Shown piece by piece: positions 61,483 through 64,000 of a stretch of DNA of 64,000 bases. The stretch comes from JBLZUR01 sp048565625 (GTDB taxonomy: Bacteria > Pseudomonadota > Alphaproteobacteria > Sphingomonadales > Sphingomonadaceae): contig NZ_JBLZUR010000002.1 in NCBI RefSeq assembly GCF_048565625.1, positions 2,046,001 to 2,110,000 of the forward strand. The letters run 5' to 3'. Below the pieces are notes generated by a model, which had not been told where the DNA came from, made no database searches, and worked only from the letters and a program-made list of their open reading frames with translations. The position numbers and the translations under genes are program-made. Each line of letters begins with the position of its first letter. Positions within the stretch are counted from its first letter, which is position 1.

Positions 61483-61703
61483 GGGGTCCGCCTGCTGAAA
61501 TGATGCCGGGACATGAGGTGTGGGCGGTGCCGCGTCAACCGCCGCGCACGCCCGATTCGGGCGCGGAAGTTTGCCAAGTTGTCACTACGTAACGCCGGGA
61601 ATCGTCCCTCGCAGACGTTCCGGCTGAGCGTGCGAGGATGTGGCGGGAGGTGGTCATGCGACCAGCTTGCAGAAGAAGTCCTACATTGGAAGGACAACGA
61701 CGA

Positions 61704-61827
61704 TCCTCCCCCGCAAGGGGGAGGTGGCGCCGCCAGGCGACGGAGGGGGCGGGCGGCGGAGACCTCGGACTTCCTGTCCTCCCCCTCCGTCAGGCTACGC
61801 CTGCCACCTCCCCCTGGCGGGGGAGGA
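61704..61827. repeat. Inverted-repeat pair of the CTCCCC/GGGGAG family without an internal gene
   Basis: TCCTCCCCCGCAAGGGGGAG at 61704 is mirrored by CTCCCCCTGGCGGGGGAGGA ending at 61827, with a GGAGGGGGCGG/CCCCCTCC inner stem and about 28 bp of spacer. It is related to the arms around the DUF559 gene. It lies 6 bp beyond the pgi stop. The rest of the 61483-61703 gap (gor upstream region) shows no recognisable feature. Confidence 0.75.
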
Positions 61828-61832
61828 TAAGG

Positions 61833-63332
61833 TTACCCGAACGCGCGCTCGATCAGCGCCTTGGTGGAGGGATCGAACTCGGTCGCGCCGCCGCTCTCGA
61901 TCGACTTGGCGATTTCCTTGCCCAATTCCACGCCGAACTGGTCGAAGGGGTTGATGCCGATCAGCTTGGCGCCGGCGAAGACGCGGTGCTCGTAGAAGGC
62001 GATCAGCGCGCCCAAGCGGGCGGGAGTCAGCTCGTCCATCAGGATCGTGCTGCTCGGCCGGTCGCCGGGGTAGGAGCGGGCGGGATCGTCGGAGGCCTTG
62101 CCGGCCATCAGCGCCGCGCCTTGGGCGAAGCAGTTGGTAAGGAGCGCCTTGTGATGCCCCTCATCGAGCACATGGCCTGGCTCGATCGCGGCGATGAACT
62201 CGACGGGGACGAGGTGGGTGCCCTGATGGAGGAGCTGGAAAACGGCGTGCTGCGCGTCGGTGCCGACGCCGCCCCAGGTGATCGGCGCGGAAATGGGGAC
62301 GGGATCACCTTCGACGGTTACCCGCTTGCCGTTCGATTCCATCTCCAACTGCTGGAGGTAGAAGGGGAGCAGCGCGAGCCGTTCGTCATAGGCGAAGATC
62401 GCGCGGGTCTGCGCACCACGGACGATCGCGTAATAATAGTCGATGAAGGCGGCGAGGACGGGGATGTTCTCCTCCGGGGCGGCGTAGCGGAAGTGGCGGT
62501 CCATCGCGCCCGCGCCCTCCAGCAGTTCCTCGAACGCGTCCCAGCCGAGTGCGATCGCCGCGGGGAAGCCGATCGAGGACCAAAGCGAGTAACGGCCGCC
62601 GACCGACTCGGCGAAGGGGAGGATGCGGGTCTCGTCCACGCCGAACTCGATCGCCTTTTCCGGCGCGGCGGTGAGGGCGATGACCTGGCCGTAGGGATCC
62701 TCGACACCGCCCTCCGCCATCCAGGCGAGGGCGGAGCGGGCGTTGAGCATGGTCTCGCTGGTGGTGAAGGTCTTCGATGCGATGGCGATCAGGGTCGCGG
62801 CGGGATCGAAGCGCTTGAGCGCCTGTTCGAGCGCGGCGCCATCCACGTTGGAGACGATCTCGACATCGTAGCGGTCCGATTCGCGGCCGAGGGCGTCGAC
62901 CAGCAGCTTGGGGCCGAGCGCCGAGCCGCCGATGCCGATGTGGAGGACGTGGCGGATCGGGCCCATCGCGTCCGCCTCGATCGCGTCGATCAGCGCGCGC
63001 ATGCGGGCGTGATAGGCCTTGGCGCGGTCGACGCTCTCGGGCGCGCCCTGCCCTCGCTCGGCGGTGTGCTCGGCGGCGCGCCCTTCGGTCGGGTTGACCA
63101 CCGCGCCGGAGAAGAGCGCGTCGCGGGCAGCATCGAAGCCGCCGGCCTTCAGGATCTCGGCGAACTTGGCGATCAGCGGCTTGGTGAGGTGGGTCTTGGC
63201 GAAGTCGAAGCGGAGGCCTGCCTCTTCGAAGACGAAGTTGGACAGGCGGTCCGGCTCGGCCTTGAACAGATCAATGAGCGTCGGCCGCTCCGCCGCCACG
63301 ATGTCCTTCCAGATCCCGTCCGTCTGCGTCAC
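61833..63332 (-). CDS. pgi: Glucose-6-phosphate isomerase
   Basis: A 499-residue phosphoglucose isomerase linking glycolysis and fructose-6-P for ManA. HIGIGGSALGPKLL (sugar-phosphate motif), ASKTFTTSETMLNA, GGRYSLWSSIGFPAAIALG (signature 1) and GINPFDQFGVELGKEIA with the catalytic Lys (signature 2) are all present; Glu and His of the active site fall in the usual places. The GTG at 63332 is chosen: GAGG lies 8 nt upstream and no ATG fits. Confidence 0.94.
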   Translation of the reverse strand: MTQTDGIWKDIVAAERPTLIDLFKAEPDRLSNFVFEEAGLRFDFAKTHLTKPLIAKFAEILKAGGFDAARDALFSGAVVNPTEGRAAEHTAERGQGAPESVDRAKAYHARMRALIDAIEADAMGPIRHVLHIGIGGSALGPKLLVDALGRESDRYDVEIVSNVDGAALEQALKRFDPAATLIAIASKTFTTSETMLNARSALAWMAEGGVEDPYGQVIALTAAPEKAIEFGVDETRILPFAESVGGRYSLWSSIGFPAAIALGWDAFEELLEGAGAMDRHFRYAAPEENIPVLAAFIDYYYAIVRGAQTRAIFAYDERLALLPFYLQQLEMESNGKRVTVEGDPVPISAPITWGGVGTDAQHAVFQLLHQGTHLVPVEFIAAIEPGHVLDEGHHKALLTNCFAQGAALMAGKASDDPARSYPGDRPSSTILMDELTPARLGALIAFYEHRVFAGAKLIGINPFDQFGVELGKEIAKSIESGGATEFDPSTKALIERAFG

Positions 63333-63384
63333 GCCATGACCTCTTCGGCTTTTGCTGTGGTGCAGCATCGTAGCCGCTCCCGCC

Positions 63385-63450
63385 CCGTCATGCCAGCGGA
63401 GGCTGGCATCGCGCAGATGGTGAGCGATCCCAGCCTTCGCTGGGGTGACG
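63385..63450. repeat. CCCAGCGAAGGCTGGG-type hairpin repeat, copy 2
   Basis: CCGTCATGCCAGCGGAGGCT and CAGCCTTCGCTGGGGTGACG are the arms; the first arm is diverged from that of 26897-26966. It fills most of the 138-bp gap between the divergent pgi and epimerase genes. Confidence 0.75.
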
Positions 63451-63470
63451 AAAGCAGGCATAGGGGTGCC

Positions 63471-64000
63471 ATGACCGAGATCACGATCGCCAGCGCTGCC
63501 CTGTCCGCCACCATCTCCCCGCTGGGCGCGGAGTTGCAGGTCTTGCGCGATCCCGAGGGGCGCGATCTGCTGTGGTCGGGAGATCCGGCGTTCTGGAGCG
63601 GGCGTGCACCGGTGCTGTTCCCGATCGTCGGGGCGCTGAACGGGGGCGTGTACCGGGTCGATGGCCGGGAGTACGCCCTGTCGCAGCACGGTTTTGCGCG
63701 GCGGCGGACCTTTGCGCTGGTGGATCGGACGGACACCTCGGCGCGGTTCCGGCTGGAGGCGGATGAGGGAACGCGGGCGGTCTACCCCTTCGATTTCCGG
63801 CTGGACGTGATCCACGCGATCGAGGGCGCGACGCTGACCACGATTGGTGAAGTAACCAACGAAGGCGACGAGTCCTTGCCGTGCAGCTTCGGCTTCCACC
63901 CCGCCTTCGCCTGGCCGCTGCCTTATGGCGCGCCGCGTGGCGAGCACCGGATGGTGTTCGAGCGGGAGGAGCGCGATCCGGTCATGGCAGTCGAAGGCGG
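63471..64000 (+). CDS. Aldose 1-epimerase-family protein, 3' end cut by window
   Basis: The first 176 residues of a galactose-mutarotase-like protein: SPLGAELQVLRDPEGRDLLWSGDPAFWSGRAPVLFPIVGALNGG (LWxxDxxxWxRxAPxLFPxVG signature), YALSQHGFARRRTFAL with the early catalytic His, and CSFGFHPAFAWPL with the second His. This is the YeaD/LacX-type sugar epimerase group. The predicted catalytic Glu would lie beyond position 64000. Starts at ATG after a hairpin repeat. Confidence 0.88.
   Translation, partial: MTEITIASAALSATISPLGAELQVLRDPEGRDLLWSGDPAFWSGRAPVLFPIVGALNGGVYRVDGREYALSQHGFARRRTFALVDRTDTSARFRLEADEGTRAVYPFDFRLDVIHAIEGATLTTIGEVTNEGDESLPCSFGFHPAFAWPLPYGAPRGEHRMVFEREERDPVMAVEG

Overview
The window is GC-rich, gene-dense chromosomal DNA from an alphaproteobacterium, most likely a sphingomonad (Sphingomonas or a close relative). 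The support is the mixture of gene families (PhaR, TorF-type putative porin, MlaFE, iron-containing redox enzyme, tandem-DUF35/thiolase genes, alpha-type flg cluster) and the intergenic hairpin repeats with TTCGACAAGCTCAG-type arms. This is inference from families and repeats; no rRNA marker is present. The first and last genes are cut by the window ends. I saw no tRNA, rRNA, CRISPR array or complete insertion sequence.

Layout. (1) 1-9860: a catabolic island around a divergent control region (3977-4211). Leftward genes encode two thiolase-fold proteins without thiolase catalytic residues, a tandem-DUF35 protein and an MBL-fold hydrolase. Rightward genes encode an amidohydrolase, acyl-CoA ligase, alpha/beta hydrolase, a canonical thiolase and an SDR dehydrogenase. 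Together they look like CoA-dependent breakdown of a cyclic or side-chain-bearing substrate. (2) 9870-32049: mostly housekeeping and small accessory genes: HD-GYP phosphodiesterase, nucleoside hydrolase-like protein, PhaR and a PhaC-like hydrolase, mlaFE, alr, several acetyltransferases, ybaK, DUF418 protein, proB, a DUF559 gene inside an inverted-repeat pair, topA, bestrophin and an FMN reductase. (3) 32066-46153: flagellar rod, hook and ring genes (flgN-like, flgM, flgA, a small MotA/MotB-like pair; then flgBCDEF, flgGHIJKL, motA, motB). Three sigma-54-type promoters and one sigma-28-type promoter can be read. GGCAA/TTGCC palindromes lie upstream of the sigma-54 sites. (4) 46284-60094: surface-sugar region: manA, three glycosyltransferases with long helical N-terminal regions (GT4, GT29, GT2), a possible polysaccharide deacetylase-like protein, a short NeuB, a NeuA-KdsC fusion, a GT8-like enzyme, galE and a UDP-glucuronate-4-epimerase-like gene. 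(5) 60139-64000: gor, pgi and a partial aldose-1-epimerase-like gene.

The strongest candidate for an undescribed system is the 46.8-57.6 kb locus beside the flagellar genes. It holds what is needed to condense a hexose or ManNAc 6-phosphate with PEP, dephosphorylate and CMP-activate the nonulosonic acid, and transfer it with a bacterial GT29 (sialyltransferase-family) enzyme fused to a helical-repeat domain. The absence of NeuC or Pse/Leg genes and the presence of manA make KDN (deaminoneuraminic acid) a reasonable product hypothesis. The second candidate is the tandem-DUF35 plus two Cys-less thiolase-fold proteins, which may form an aldolase-type complex.
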